A stretch of 49,623 nucleotides of DNA, taken from NCBI GenBank assembly GCA_013178045.1, contig JABLXP010000012.1, forward strand, positions 1 through 49,623, given 5' to 3'. This stretch comes from Bacillota bacterium. GTDB lineage: Bacteria; Bacillota; Ch66. Below the pieces are notes generated by a model. That model was not told the DNA's origin, searched no databases, and worked only from the letters and a program-made list of their open reading frames with translations. Of this stretch, positions 39,338-48,890 are shown piece after piece (the stretch's first letter is position 1; each line of letters starts with the position of its first letter). Position numbers and translations under genes: made by a program.

Positions 39338-40945
39338 CTACTGCGTCACCCTGACAGCGAAATCAGGGCAGATCATCAGACACCTTAAACAGCCCACACA
39401 CTGTTCGGGGTGGGCCGCCACCATCGGCCGGTAGCCGCTGGCATTATAGGAAGGCGAGTTTTCATAGACCCCCATATCACAAATTTCCTGGCAATAGCCG
39501 CAGTCTTTACACAGAGCAAAATCAACTTCCACCTGGTAGCTACGGAGATCACAATCCAGGCAGCGTACCGCCTCCGCCATGGCAGTAGCAACATCATATC
39601 CCTGCTCCACAGGGGCAAACCCGCCCCGCCGTTCCGCCAGCGGCAGGGTCTCCACCGGGGGTCGGGTTGAACCCATGGGGGCCGTTTCTACCGCGGCCAC
39701 TTCAGGTTCATCAACGAATTTTTCGGCAATCACCCCGTCGCCACCCAGGAACCGGTCAATCGACACCGCCGCCTGGCGGCCCTGGGCGATCGCCTGGATA
39801 ATAGAAGACGGGCCAGTCACGGCATCACCAGCGGCAAAAATGCCCGGCTGACTGGTAGCTAGGGTTATGGGATCAACCGCGATGGTACCATCGGGCCGGC
39901 CAGCCAGGCCCACAGCGCTGGCCTCCGCCACTTGCCCCACCGCCTCGATCAACAGATCACAAGCCAGGGTAAACTCACTTCCCGGCACTGGTACCGGGCG
40001 TGGTCGGCCGCTGCTGTCTTTTTCCCCTAACCGCATTCTTCGCGCCACCAACAGGTTATCCGCAAGCTCGACTGGTGCTGCCAACGACACCAGTTGGATA
40101 CCTTCTGCCAGGGCGTCCTCGATCTCTTCTTGGCTCGCAGGCATCTCCAGACGGGTGCGGCGGTAAAGCAGGGTGACATGCTGTGCCCCCAGACGAAGCG
40201 CAGTACGGGCAGCATCAATCGCTGTGTTGCCTCCCCCGACCACTACCACCTTCTGCCCGATGGCTGGTAATCGGCCGGTATTGGCTTGTTCCAGGAAGGA
40301 AACCCCATCGATGACCCGGGCTGAACCGACCACCTTCACGCCCGTGCTGGTAGCCGCCCAGGCCCCCGTAGACACAAAGACCGCATCGAAACCGGCCGTC
40401 AGCAGTTGTTGCGCCGAGGCCACCCGGCTGTTGGTTTTAATTTCTACCCCCCGCGCGGTGATCACCGCGATTTCTCGCTCGATCACTTCATTGGGCAGAC
40501 GATACGCGGGAATACAGTAACGCATCATTCCGCCAGGTAAAGCCCGAGCCTCAAAAATCGTCACCCTGTGCCCCTTACCGGCTAGGTAATAGGCCACAGT
40601 CAAACCACAGGGCCCCGCCCCAACCACCGCCACCTTTTTGCCTGTTGAGGTGACCTTCGGCAAACGATCCGACCAAGAACCGGTACTGTTTTCAGCGGCT
40701 GCCCTTTTCAACAGCCGAATTGCTACCGGCTCGTCCCACTGGCGCCGGGTGCACTTCAGTTCGCAAGGATGTATACAGGCGTAACCACAGACCGAGGGGA
40801 ATGGTATACTTTCGCGGATCACAGCCAGGGCCTCGTCAAACTTGCCTTCTCTGATGTACCTGATGTAGCGCGGTACGTCAACGCCAGCCGGACACGCGGC
40901 CCGGCATGGGGCGGTCTTACCTTTCTTTCCCGTTGCTTCTCCCAT
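39338..40945 (-). CDS. GltB/NfnB-like NAD(P) flavoprotein with C-terminal 2[4Fe-4S] ferredoxin domain
   Basis: 535 residues from ATG 40945, with AAGGAG before it. Residues about 10-85 hold the N-terminal Fe-S helical domain (CRAACPAGVDVPRYIRYI; CGYACIHPCELKCTR). Then FAD binding (GAGPCGLTVAYYLAGKG; ALPGGMMRYCIPAYRLP), the NAD(P) site (VVGGGNTAIDAARTALRLG), and GIFAAGDAVTGPSSI. The C-terminus adds two clusters, CKDCGYCQEICD and CVGCLRCLMICP. It resembles small glutamate synthase subunits, but no large subunit is nearby. Directly after the ferredoxin-less oxidoreductase genes, it likely moves electrons between reduced ferredoxin-type clusters and NAD(P). Confidence 0.85.
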   Translation of the reverse strand: MGEATGKKGKTAPCRAACPAGVDVPRYIRYIREGKFDEALAVIRESIPFPSVCGYACIHPCELKCTRRQWDEPVAIRLLKRAAAENSTGSWSDRLPKVTSTGKKVAVVGAGPCGLTVAYYLAGKGHRVTIFEARALPGGMMRYCIPAYRLPNEVIEREIAVITARGVEIKTNSRVASAQQLLTAGFDAVFVSTGAWAATSTGVKVVGSARVIDGVSFLEQANTGRLPAIGQKVVVVGGGNTAIDAARTALRLGAQHVTLLYRRTRLEMPASQEEIEDALAEGIQLVSLAAPVELADNLLVARRMRLGEKDSSGRPRPVPVPGSEFTLACDLLIEAVGQVAEASAVGLAGRPDGTIAVDPITLATSQPGIFAAGDAVTGPSSIIQAIAQGRQAAVSIDRFLGGDGVIAEKFVDEPEVAAVETAPMGSTRPPVETLPLAERRGGFAPVEQGYDVATAMAEAVRCLDCDLRSYQVEVDFALCKDCGYCQEICDMGVYENSPSYNASGYRPMVAAHPEQCVGCLRCLMICPDFAVRVTQ

Positions 40946-40976
40946 GATCTCCTTCTTCAACTCCTTCCCACCGAAT

Positions 40977-41501
40977 CTATTTGGTTACCAGGGTAACGCC
41001 GCGGTGCAGCGCCTGAACGTTCATTTCCGCTACTGGCCCGGTGAAGCGGGCTCTAATCACTGTTTCCAGGCTTTCGGGCCGGACCACCCCGGTCAACGCA
41101 CTCATGGCCCCCAAAGCAATCATATTGGCTGTCCCGGGATGGCCCAGCTCCTGCGCCATCTCGGTAAAAGGGAAACCGTACAAGTTCTGGCCAGTGCGGC
41201 CGGATAAGAGCGTCGTATCGTAAAAAATCGGCACTCCTGACGCATTGGCGGAGTACTTCGACATCGCCTCTTCGGTCAGCGCCAGAATCAAGTCAGGTTT
41301 CTCGACCTGCTGAAAAATGATTTCCTCCCGGTCAATAATAACCTCGGCTATGGATAAGCCACCCCGGCTGGCGATTCCATAAGACTGGGTTTGCACCACG
41401 TTTTTCCCTTCCAGGATGGCTGCCTCGCCCAGCATGATCCCGCACACAATCAACCCCTGACCGCCAGAACCCGCCAGGATAACTTCGTAGCGCTCCTTCA
41501 C
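40977..41501 (-). CDS. korC: 2-oxoacid:ferredoxin oxidoreductase, gamma subunit
   Basis: A 174-residue subunit. ILAGSGGQGLIVCGIMLGEAAILEGKNV, QTQSYGIASRGGLSIAEVIID and the C-terminal TANMIALGAMSALTGVV are typical of the gamma subunits of 2-oxoglutarate or 2-oxoisovalerate:ferredoxin oxidoreductases. It closes the CoA-binding part of the enzyme. GTG start with GGTGGG upstream. Order here is alpha, beta, gamma. The kor name is by resemblance; the substrate could be another branched or dicarboxylic 2-oxo acid. Confidence 0.85.
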   Translation of the reverse strand: MKERYEVILAGSGGQGLIVCGIMLGEAAILEGKNVVQTQSYGIASRGGLSIAEVIIDREEIIFQQVEKPDLILALTEEAMSKYSANASGVPIFYDTTLLSGRTGQNLYGFPFTEMAQELGHPGTANMIALGAMSALTGVVRPESLETVIRARFTGPVAEMNVQALHRGVTLVTK

Positions 41502-41519
41502 GCCAAAATCCCACCTTTC

Positions 41520-42338
41520 TTACGAATTCAGCGCCTTCGCGCGGATCTCCTCATACCTGGTGTTAAAGTCAGGGACATCCCGGTCAACCAACTTACCGAT
41601 GACAAAGTAGCCATCCCGCATCTCCTCCGGTAACTGTTCGTACTCGGCTGGTGTCACTCCTTTTTCTTTCAGCCAGTGCAGCATGGCGATCGGCACCTTC
41701 ATTTGATTGTTGGGTCCATAGTGCGTAGAACAAGGACTCACTACCTCAACCAACGAAAACCCTTTCTTGTTCAGGGCCTCTTTTATGAGGTGTTGCAACA
41801 TGGGTCCGTGGTAGACCGTCCCCCGGGCCACATAATTGGCGCCCGCCGCGGCGGCCAGAGCACACACGTCCAACTCGCGCTCCGGGTTGCCATAGACAGT
41901 TGTACTGGTATAACGGTCGGCCGGGGTGGTCGCGGAAAACTGTCCACCGGTCATCCCATAATTGAAATTGTTCACCACGATGGCAGTCACATCAATATTG
42001 CGCCGGGCGGCGTGGATGAAATGGTTACCCCCGATGGTCACCCCGTCGCCATCACCCATTAATACCACCACGTGCAGTTCAGGTCTGACTGCTTTAATCC
42101 CCGTGGCAAAGGCCAAAGCGCGTCCGTGGGTGGTGTGCAGGGCGTTAGTCGTCACGTAGTCGTCGGCTTTCCCCCAGCAGCCAATTCCGGTCACCACCAC
42201 CGTGTCTTCATTCGCATAGCCCAGTTCTTCAAAAGCACGTAACAAAGCGCTGAGGACAATGCCATTACCACAGCCCGAGCACCACATCAAGGGGAGACTT
42301 CCTGGTCGCAAAAATTTTCTTCCCGTCACGTAGGACAC
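41520..42338 (-). CDS. korB: 2-oxoacid:ferredoxin oxidoreductase, beta subunit (thiamine diphosphate)
   Basis: A 272-residue subunit that binds thiamine diphosphate and magnesium: MGDGDGVTIGGNHFIHAARRN with VNNFNYGMTGGQFSATTP, and MWCSGCGNGIVLSAL near the N-terminus, where cysteines help bind a cluster. ALHTTHGRALAFATGIK is the family's substrate-side segment. The residues fit KorB of 2-oxoglutarate synthase better than a pyruvate enzyme. GTG start preceded by GGAGGAGGTG. It decarboxylates the 2-oxo acid oxidatively together with the alpha and gamma subunits. Confidence 0.88.
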   Translation of the reverse strand: MSYVTGRKFLRPGSLPLMWCSGCGNGIVLSALLRAFEELGYANEDTVVVTGIGCWGKADDYVTTNALHTTHGRALAFATGIKAVRPELHVVVLMGDGDGVTIGGNHFIHAARRNIDVTAIVVNNFNYGMTGGQFSATTPADRYTSTTVYGNPERELDVCALAAAAGANYVARGTVYHGPMLQHLIKEALNKKGFSLVEVVSPCSTHYGPNNQMKVPIAMLHWLKEKGVTPAEYEQLPEEMRDGYFVIGKLVDRDVPDFNTRYEEIRAKALNS

Positions 42339-42354
42339 GATGACACCTCCTCCT

Positions 42355-43488
42355 TCAATTCTGCCTTATTACTTTCAGAATGTCTTGTGGCGTAATGATC
42401 TGGCCGTTAAACTGATTGACTCGTCTGATATCTACATCTGGCCCCAGGACCCGCTGCACTTCGCCGGCCACTTGACCAGCGTAGTTCATCTCCGGGACCA
42501 CGATCATTCTGGCCCGGGCGGCCAGCGTAGCCAGTTCACGATCTGGGAAAGGCCAGATGGTGATGAGTTGCAACACTCCGGCTTTGATCCCTTCTTGTCG
42601 GGCGTGCCGGGCTGCGGCCCGTGCCGCTCTGGTGGTAGCACCGAACGTGACCATCAGCACTTCCGCATCATCGACTTCAAAACCTCTGGTCCTGACAATT
42701 TCGTCTCGGTAACGGTCGATTTTTTGGTGGAGTTGGGCAATTTTCCAGGCGGCGTTAGCCGGGTTATTATTGCTGACTCCTTCGGCGCCATGCATGGAAC
42801 TGGTTACATGAAAAACGTACTCACTGCCATAGGCAGCCAGCGGGGCAATGCCGTCCTCCTCGGGAGCAAAGGGCCGGTACTGTTCTGGTGGACCCGTTGG
42901 TTTTTTGCGGTCAATTACCGCGATCTCGCCTGGAGCAGGGATAGCAAAGTTTTCTCGCATGTGGGCCACGATTTCATCAGCTGCCAGCACTACAGGCACC
43001 CGGTATTTTTCCGCCAGATTGAACGCCTGGACCGTCAAGGTAAAACATTCTTGTACCGAGGCCGGCGATAAAGCAATCAAGGTCTGATCACCGTGACGCC
43101 CCCACCGGATCTGCATAATGTCTGCTTGCGCGGGTTTGGTGGCTAACCCGGTACTGGGGCCAACCCGCTGAACATTAACGATCACGCAGGGCACCTCGGC
43201 TGCAATCGCCAGTCCCAGGTTCTCCTGCATCAAAGAAAACCCTGGGCCACTGGTGGCAGTGAACGATTTCACACCGGCCAGGGAAGCGCCCACGATGGCT
43301 CCCATGCTGGCGATTTCGTCCTCCATCTGCATATACACCCCACCTAATTTAGGCAACTGCCGCGCGCACTCTTCCGCGATCTCTGAAGATGGAGTAATCG
43401 GATAACCAGCAAAAAACCTGGCCCCCGCGTAAAGCGCACCTTCAGCAATAGCCTGGTTACCCTGGAGCAGTCTTACTGTTCCTGGCAA
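42355..43488 (-). CDS. korA: 2-oxoacid:ferredoxin oxidoreductase, alpha subunit
   Basis: 377 residues from TTG 43488, which has GGAGGGG six bases before; ATG 43509 has no good site. LLQGNQAIAEGALYAGARFFAGYPITPSSEIAE and VKSFTATSGPGFSLMQENLGLA are the pyrimidine-domain motifs of the alpha subunit. There is no fused gamma domain and no fused ferredoxin. No KorD-type ferredoxin gene lies in the operon, so the clusters must come from elsewhere, possibly from the ferredoxin domain of the flavoprotein two genes on. Confidence 0.88.
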   Translation of the reverse strand: MPGTVRLLQGNQAIAEGALYAGARFFAGYPITPSSEIAEECARQLPKLGGVYMQMEDEIASMGAIVGASLAGVKSFTATSGPGFSLMQENLGLAIAAEVPCVIVNVQRVGPSTGLATKPAQADIMQIRWGRHGDQTLIALSPASVQECFTLTVQAFNLAEKYRVPVVLAADEIVAHMRENFAIPAPGEIAVIDRKKPTGPPEQYRPFAPEEDGIAPLAAYGSEYVFHVTSSMHGAEGVSNNNPANAAWKIAQLHQKIDRYRDEIVRTRGFEVDDAEVLMVTFGATTRAARAAARHARQEGIKAGVLQLITIWPFPDRELATLAARARMIVVPEMNYAGQVAGEVQRVLGPDVDIRRVNQFNGQIITPQDILKVIRQN

Positions 43489-43588
43489 TATTAACCCCTC
43501 CATTTCCATTATCTTCTTCTATTAAATTTTACCATGAGCCAGATATTACTGCATTAAAACCACCTAATTTTTTAATCAACTCACAATA

Positions 43589-44833
43589 TTAGTTGTTATC
43601 TAGCCCTTGATAAGCTTGATAAAGCAGTTCCATAGGGTGCATGACCTTGATCGGCCAACCTTTTTGGTTGATTCCATAACTGATTTGGGTCAGACAACTC
43701 GGGCAAGCCGCCGCAACCACCTGGGCACCAGTCTGGTTAATGTTCGCCAGTTTGCGTTCGAGAATTTTCATCGCCAGATCATAATGGGTCAGGGCAAAAG
43801 TCCCCGAGCCACCACAACAGGCATCAGCACCAGTCATTTCCACCAATTCTACCCCGGGAATTTGCTTAAGCAACCGGCGGGGTTCCTGCGTTATCCCCTG
43901 CGCCCTGGCCAGGTGACAGGCATCGTGATAGGTCACCCGCCATTTTCCTGGTGAGTGGGGTGGAGCAATATTGCCAATCGCTCGCTCAATAAACACCTGA
44001 ACGTCCGCGATGTTTTGATCCCATTCCCCGTTGAACAGATCACGGTAAAGCGGACCCCGCAGGGTGGAGGTACACGAGGCGCAATCGCTGATCACAGCGT
44101 CAACATCCAGGGCCTGCAGAACCGCGGCATTTTGGGCCGCCAGTTGCTTCGCCGTTTCCGCTTCTCCATTCGCCAGGGAAGGCAGGCCACAACACTTAAT
44201 GTCCCGCGGGATTACCACCTCACAGCCCATTCTGGTCAAGACGCCTACCGTGGCCACCGCTACCCGGGGATAAAGCAAGTCAGTCGCACACCCCAAAAAG
44301 TAGGCTACACGGTACTTTCTCGCCCCAACTGCCGGGCTAACCGGTGGAAGTTGCTCCCGGGCCGCTCTGTCCGGAATCTTTCCCAGAATTCGTTCCGCCT
44401 TCGGCAGATCGCCGGGCAGCAACCGGGTCAACCCCAGGGCACGCCCCAAACTGACCATTCCCAGTTTCTGACCGTAACGAAGACTAGCCACCGTTAGCCG
44501 CAGTTTTTTCGGGTTAGCCCAAAGGTTCTGAAAAACCCAGCGTTTGGTCCTGGAAGAATTATATCTGGCGGTTTCCGCCCGGGCTGCCGTGATCATCTCA
44601 GCCACGGGAATGGCCGAAGGGCAGATCTGCCGGCAAGACTCGCAGAGCAGACAATTAAACATTTTCTCATGGATAGTCTTATTATTCGGCTCCAGTTCGC
44701 CGTTCCGCAACATTTCCACATAAAAGACCCGACCTCGGGGACTTTCGTCTTCTCGCCTGATTTCCTGAAACACCGGGCAAACAATCTTGCACAGTCCACA
44801 GCGCAAGCACCTTTTGATCAGGTCGCGGACCAC
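43589..44833 (-). CDS. glcF: 2-hydroxyacid dehydrogenase Fe-S subunit (GlcF-like)
   Basis: 414 residues from GTG 44833, preceded by GGGAGG. Two ferredoxin motifs near the N-terminus (CLRCGLCKIVCPVF; CLLCESCRQICPSA) are followed by two CCG domains with DIKCCGLPSLANGE and ADACCGGSGTFALT. This is the architecture of GlcF, LutA and related subunits, which take electrons from a GlcD-type flavoprotein and hand them to a quinone or other acceptor. The start of this gene lies near the glcD stop, so the two subunits are coupled. Confidence 0.9.
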   Translation of the reverse strand: MVRDLIKRCLRCGLCKIVCPVFQEIRREDESPRGRVFYVEMLRNGELEPNNKTIHEKMFNCLLCESCRQICPSAIPVAEMITAARAETARYNSSRTKRWVFQNLWANPKKLRLTVASLRYGQKLGMVSLGRALGLTRLLPGDLPKAERILGKIPDRAAREQLPPVSPAVGARKYRVAYFLGCATDLLYPRVAVATVGVLTRMGCEVVIPRDIKCCGLPSLANGEAETAKQLAAQNAAVLQALDVDAVISDCASCTSTLRGPLYRDLFNGEWDQNIADVQVFIERAIGNIAPPHSPGKWRVTYHDACHLARAQGITQEPRRLLKQIPGVELVEMTGADACCGGSGTFALTHYDLAMKILERKLANINQTGAQVVAAACPSCLTQISYGINQKGWPIKVMHPMELLYQAYQGLDNN

Positions 44834-44844
44834 TGGCACCTCCC

Positions 44845-46269
44845 TTAGCAAGGCGCATCCTCTCCTTCCATTGGAAACACTTTGCCAGGATTCATAATCC
44901 CCTTCGGGTCAAACACCCTCTTAATCGCCCGCATGATTTTCACCGCTGCGCCATGTTCGTCTTCCGCGTACATCACGCGCACCGCCCCAACCCCGTGCTC
45001 GCCGGTGGTACTACCTTCCAACTGGATCGCCATACGATGAATGTCGTCGACCAACTTCTCCACCCGGGCCACCTCTTCCGGCCGGTCGATGTCCAGCACC
45101 GGGGCTGTGTGGATGTTCCCATCGCCAATGTGCCCGTAGTTGACCACCCGCAGGCCGTGTTTATCACCCAGGGCCTTGATCGTTCTGAGAGCCTCAGGAA
45201 CACGTGAGATGGGCACACTCACGTCATCAGCGGCCATGATCCGCGTGCCATCGGGGCGTAAGCGCGTCGCCGCCACCTCCACCAAGCTGCGCCCTTCCCA
45301 CAACTCCGCCATCCGCTTCGGGTCAGTGGTAAACTCAACCTGTGACGTCCGCTTTTTCAATACCTCTTCGATCTTCGCTCCTTCCCACTCGACACTGGCC
45401 GGACTGCCATCGACTTCAAAGAGGAGCACCGCCTCCGCATTGGGGAGAACCCCGGGTTTGTACAGGTTGACCGCCTCAATGGAGGAGTCGTCTAAAATCT
45501 CCACCCCGGACGGGAGAATACCGGACTGGTAGACATCCAACACCGCCTGCGGTGCCTCGTCCTTTTTCGGGAAGACTGCCATGACGATCCCCCGCCCCTT
45601 GGGCTTAGGCCAGACCCGCAGCCGGATTCGGGTAATTACCCCCAGGATCCCCTCCGAGCCAACGAATAGTTTAGTTAAATTCATCCCGGACACACTCTTG
45701 ACCGCCCGGGACCGCAAACCGCCGGTCACGATCACATCCCCGTTAGGTAAAACAACCTCCAAGCCCAGGATATAGTTTTCCGTGGTGCCGTACTTGACCG
45801 CCCGCAGCCCCCCGGCGTTGTTGGCCACCATACCGCCAATGGTACACATCCGGCTGCTACCGGGGTCGACCGGGAAAAACAGGCCATACTCAGCTAACCG
45901 TTCGTTGAGTTTGGCATGAATCACGCCCGGCCGGACAAACACCTGCATATTCGGCACATCAATTTCCTCAATCACATCCCAGGTAGAGAGGTCGATGACA
46001 ATTCCCCCCCGAATGGCGACACTCCCGCAGGTCTCTCCCGTACCGGCGCCACGCGGGGTCACTGGTATCCCGTGCGCGTATGCCAGTTTCATTACCTGGG
46101 ATACTTCTTCCGTCGCCCGGGGCAAAACCACCACGTCGGGGACAAACCGGTTTTGCCTGGCCATGAATGAACTGTCGTACGAGTAGGCCATCAGCCCGAC
46201 CTCGTCGGTAACCACCTTGTCTGGCCCTAACAATTCGATGAGTTGCTTTCTCAGTTCCTTAACCTCCAC
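44845..46269 (-). CDS. glcD: FAD-dependent 2-hydroxyacid dehydrogenase (GlcD-like)
   Basis: A 474-residue vanillyl-alcohol-oxidase-type flavoprotein. VVLPRATEEVSQVMKLAYAHGIPVTPRGAGTGETCGS and DPGSSRMCTIGGMVANNAGGLRAVKYG bind FAD. Towards the C-terminus NYGHIGDGNIHTAPV and STTGEHGVG are family motifs with the active-site histidines. It oxidises a 2-hydroxy acid (glycolate, lactate or 2-hydroxyglutarate in relatives) to the 2-oxo acid. Substrate cannot be fixed from sequence; the neighbouring Kor-type enzyme and DASS transporter favour a dicarboxylate. GTG start. Confidence 0.92.
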   Translation of the reverse strand: MEVKELRKQLIELLGPDKVVTDEVGLMAYSYDSSFMARQNRFVPDVVVLPRATEEVSQVMKLAYAHGIPVTPRGAGTGETCGSVAIRGGIVIDLSTWDVIEEIDVPNMQVFVRPGVIHAKLNERLAEYGLFFPVDPGSSRMCTIGGMVANNAGGLRAVKYGTTENYILGLEVVLPNGDVIVTGGLRSRAVKSVSGMNLTKLFVGSEGILGVITRIRLRVWPKPKGRGIVMAVFPKKDEAPQAVLDVYQSGILPSGVEILDDSSIEAVNLYKPGVLPNAEAVLLFEVDGSPASVEWEGAKIEEVLKKRTSQVEFTTDPKRMAELWEGRSLVEVAATRLRPDGTRIMAADDVSVPISRVPEALRTIKALGDKHGLRVVNYGHIGDGNIHTAPVLDIDRPEEVARVEKLVDDIHRMAIQLEGSTTGEHGVGAVRVMYAEDEHGAAVKIMRAIKRVFDPKGIMNPGKVFPMEGEDAPC

Positions 46270-46298
46270 AGTAGTGACACCATCCTTTCATTATTGAA

Positions 46299-47555
46299 TT
46301 AAGTGGACTCGAAGCCAAAAGGAGGGCGAAGCAAATTCCCCTGCTCGTCAAATTCAACCTGGAACGGCTCACCCACAATTCCACCTGGGTCTAAATTGTA
46401 TCTATCGATTAAACTTGGGGACAACAAGATCTCCGAAATTTCCAGGGTATTCTTAATCCAAACCACGGTTAAATTTTCCACTTCAACACTCCCCAAACTT
46501 TGCAAAACGGCTTCCAGCACTTCTTTATCCGTTTCAAAATGGATCGGGATCCTGGCGCTTACCGGATTTCCTGAAGTAATCGAGTTCGCATAAGTAGCTT
46601 GATAATCGATGTTGCTGACCAGCCGGTTGGTGGTAAAATCGGCACGGCCGATTCCAATCGCATTGCCATGGGTTTTTTCCGACAAAGCACGGACAAAAAT
46701 TCTACCGATATTCGGCTCACTCACGGGCTGATCCCAATAGCGTCCAACAATATTGGGATCCATCCCTGACCCGCTGATGTCTTTGCCCATTTCATCAACA
46801 ATCAGCAGATCAAATTCCGGGCAGGGCAATCTGGGCATGAGCCGCTTGGCTTCTTCTAGCAGGACTTTTTCCTGCGCGAAAATCTCAGTCACTGGCATGA
46901 CTTGTATCCTGGCTGTCTGGTCATAAGCGTTTTCTACCAGTCCAATGCCAAACAGAACCCGGCAGTGTTGAAAAACTGTCCGGGCCATTTCTTCAATGGC
47001 CATACTGGGGTGTTGTTTTTTCATTTCGCTATGGTAGGCAAGCGCCCCCTGGTGTTTGCCCAGACCAACTACCGCCATTTTCAGCAAGCCGCTTTCAATA
47101 GGACCGGAGAATAAAGTATGCGGCTTAATCCGGTTGATCAGGATGATGTGATCGGCGGTAAGAGCGGTCTGGCTCAAAAAAACTGGCGTTCCGCGCTCAG
47201 TCCGTCCAACTTCCACGACCTCCATAGAAGAAACCACCGGGCAACCCATTTTTTCTTCAGAAATGCCATAACCGGCCAGAAGTGTGGTCTGCCCTTCGGC
47301 CGTTGCCCCGCCATGACTGCCCATGGCGGGGAGAATAAAAGGCTCCAGGCCCCAACTTCTAGTCGTCCGTACGACCATACTGACAATCCGGTCAAGATTA
47401 GCGATCCCTCTGCTCCCGACGGCGATGCCGACATTTTGGCCGGCCTGGAAAGTCAGGGAGGAACGTATAGCGGCGAGCTGTTTTTCCAACTCGGCCTCGA
47501 CATCCGCTAATTTTGTCTGATCCAGGTTCTGTCTGTATTTGACCAGTGCAAACAA
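46299..47555 (-). CDS. LarA-like (lactate racemase family, DUF2088) protein
   Basis: About 418 residues from TTG 47555, which has GGGGGTG before it; the longer TTG (47579) is less likely. The AMGSHGGATAEGQ segment (H near 89 in the long form) and RIKPHTLFSGPIESGLLKMAVVGLGKHQGALAYH (split by H154, K167, H176 and H183) carry histidines and a lysine placed as in nickel-pincer LarA, where they bind the cofactor and move the proton. LarA interconverts D- and L-lactate; relatives racemise or epimerise other 2-hydroxy acids. No larB, larC or larE is in the window. Position between transporter and dehydrogenase suggests it converts one stereoisomer for GlcD. Confidence 0.8.
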   Translation of the reverse strand: MFALVKYRQNLDQTKLADVEAELEKQLAAIRSSLTFQAGQNVGIAVGSRGIANLDRIVSMVVRTTRSWGLEPFILPAMGSHGGATAEGQTTLLAGYGISEEKMGCPVVSSMEVVEVGRTERGTPVFLSQTALTADHIILINRIKPHTLFSGPIESGLLKMAVVGLGKHQGALAYHSEMKKQHPSMAIEEMARTVFQHCRVLFGIGLVENAYDQTARIQVMPVTEIFAQEKVLLEEAKRLMPRLPCPEFDLLIVDEMGKDISGSGMDPNIVGRYWDQPVSEPNIGRIFVRALSEKTHGNAIGIGRADFTTNRLVSNIDYQATYANSITSGNPVSARIPIHFETDKEVLEAVLQSLGSVEVENLTVVWIKNTLEISEILLSPSLIDRYNLDPGGIVGEPFQVEFDEQGNLLRPPFGFEST

Positions 47556-47588
47556 CGTCCTCACCCCCTCACAGTGCAAAGTGGAAGA

Positions 47589-48890
47589 CTACATCGGATA
47601 GAACATGGGGATCAAAATAATGCTTAACACGTATAGCACGATTGTAATAGGTGTCCCAGTCTTAACATAATCCATAAAATGGTATTTCCCCGGTCCCAAC
47701 ACCATGGCCGTAGGCGCACTGCCAATTGGTGTCATAATCGCGATCGATGATCCGATGATTACCCCCATGATCACCCCGTGAGGATCAATCCCCATACTTT
47801 TGCACATAAACAGGGCAATCGGGGTCAACATCGCAGATACCCCAGTACACGACATAACCTGGGTGAGGGCCGCCGCCAAAGCAGTCATCACCGCAAAAAT
47901 GGTGAATGGAGTCGCCGCGGTACCCAGCCAGCTTAACACTGTATCAGCGATGATTTTGCCGGCGCCAGTTTTTTCTAGGGCAGTAGCCAATCCCATCGCT
48001 CCAGCCATAACGCAGATGGTTGACCAGGATACAGAGCGGTAAGCTTGTTCCTCGGTAAGACATCCCGTAGCCACAACAATGAAGGCACCCAACATCGCCA
48101 GTAACCCAACCGGGAACTTGTGAAACGGCTGGGTAACGAATAGAACCACCATTAAAAGCATCGTGCCGCCGGCGATCCAGGCCTTACTATCGATCGCCTT
48201 GCTCTGCGCGCTCACAACCTCTGTGGTCACCGCCGCCTCTTCCTCGGCCATAAATGCTTCGATTTCTTTGGCAAAAATCTTCTGGGCAATTTTATAGCCG
48301 ATCGTGCACGCGTAAAGCAAAGTCGCAATCGTTAACGGCAAACCAATCGGCACAAATTCAAACATGCTGTATGGCGCCACGCCGGCCTTGGTTATAACCC
48401 CTTGTGCCACCAATTGGGGAGTAGAACCAACCAGGGTGATCATCCCGCCGACATTGGCGGCCCAGGATAACGGCATGTACACATACTTGCCACTGAACTT
48501 GCGCGCCGAGGTTGCCGCGATCCCCGCTATCACCGGGATAAACATCGCCGTACACGCGGTATTGCTTAAAAAAGCTGATAAACCCGCCGTGGTGCACAAA
48601 ATCGCCGCCATCACCGTGAGCTGTTTATCACCGGCCAACCGGACAATCGTCCGCCCAATGGCCGGGGCTACACCGGTTTGAAACATGGCCCCTCCAACCA
48701 CCATCATGCCGGCGACCAGCAAAACCACGTCGGAAGAAAAGCCGCTGAAAGCATCAGTAACCGAGATTGTTTTGGTCAATGCTAAAACAACACAGATTCC
48801 CACCGAGGTTACGCCAATAGGAAAAATTTCCAGGGCATAAAAGATAAGAGCAACCACAAGAACAATGATCGTCATCGTTGAAGCAGCCAT
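47589..48890 (-). CDS. DASS/SLC13-family anion transporter
   Basis: A 433-residue polytopic protein with about 11 hydrophobic segments. The FLSNTACTAMFIPV motif near residues 110-125 and the second TQVMSCTGVSAMLTPIALFM near residues 345-365 are the paired SNT-type sodium and substrate sites of the divalent anion:Na+ symporter family. Members carry C4 dicarboxylates, citrate, or sulfate. ATG with GGAGGGT upstream. As the first gene of the operon it probably brings in the substrate of the following enzymes. Confidence 0.9.
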   Translation of the reverse strand: MAASTMTIIVLVVALIFYALEIFPIGVTSVGICVVLALTKTISVTDAFSGFSSDVVLLVAGMMVVGGAMFQTGVAPAIGRTIVRLAGDKQLTVMAAILCTTAGLSAFLSNTACTAMFIPVIAGIAATSARKFSGKYVYMPLSWAANVGGMITLVGSTPQLVAQGVITKAGVAPYSMFEFVPIGLPLTIATLLYACTIGYKIAQKIFAKEIEAFMAEEEAAVTTEVVSAQSKAIDSKAWIAGGTMLLMVVLFVTQPFHKFPVGLLAMLGAFIVVATGCLTEEQAYRSVSWSTICVMAGAMGLATALEKTGAGKIIADTVLSWLGTAATPFTIFAVMTALAAALTQVMSCTGVSAMLTPIALFMCKSMGIDPHGVIMGVIIGSSIAIMTPIGSAPTAMVLGPGKYHFMDYVKTGTPITIVLYVLSIILIPMFYPM

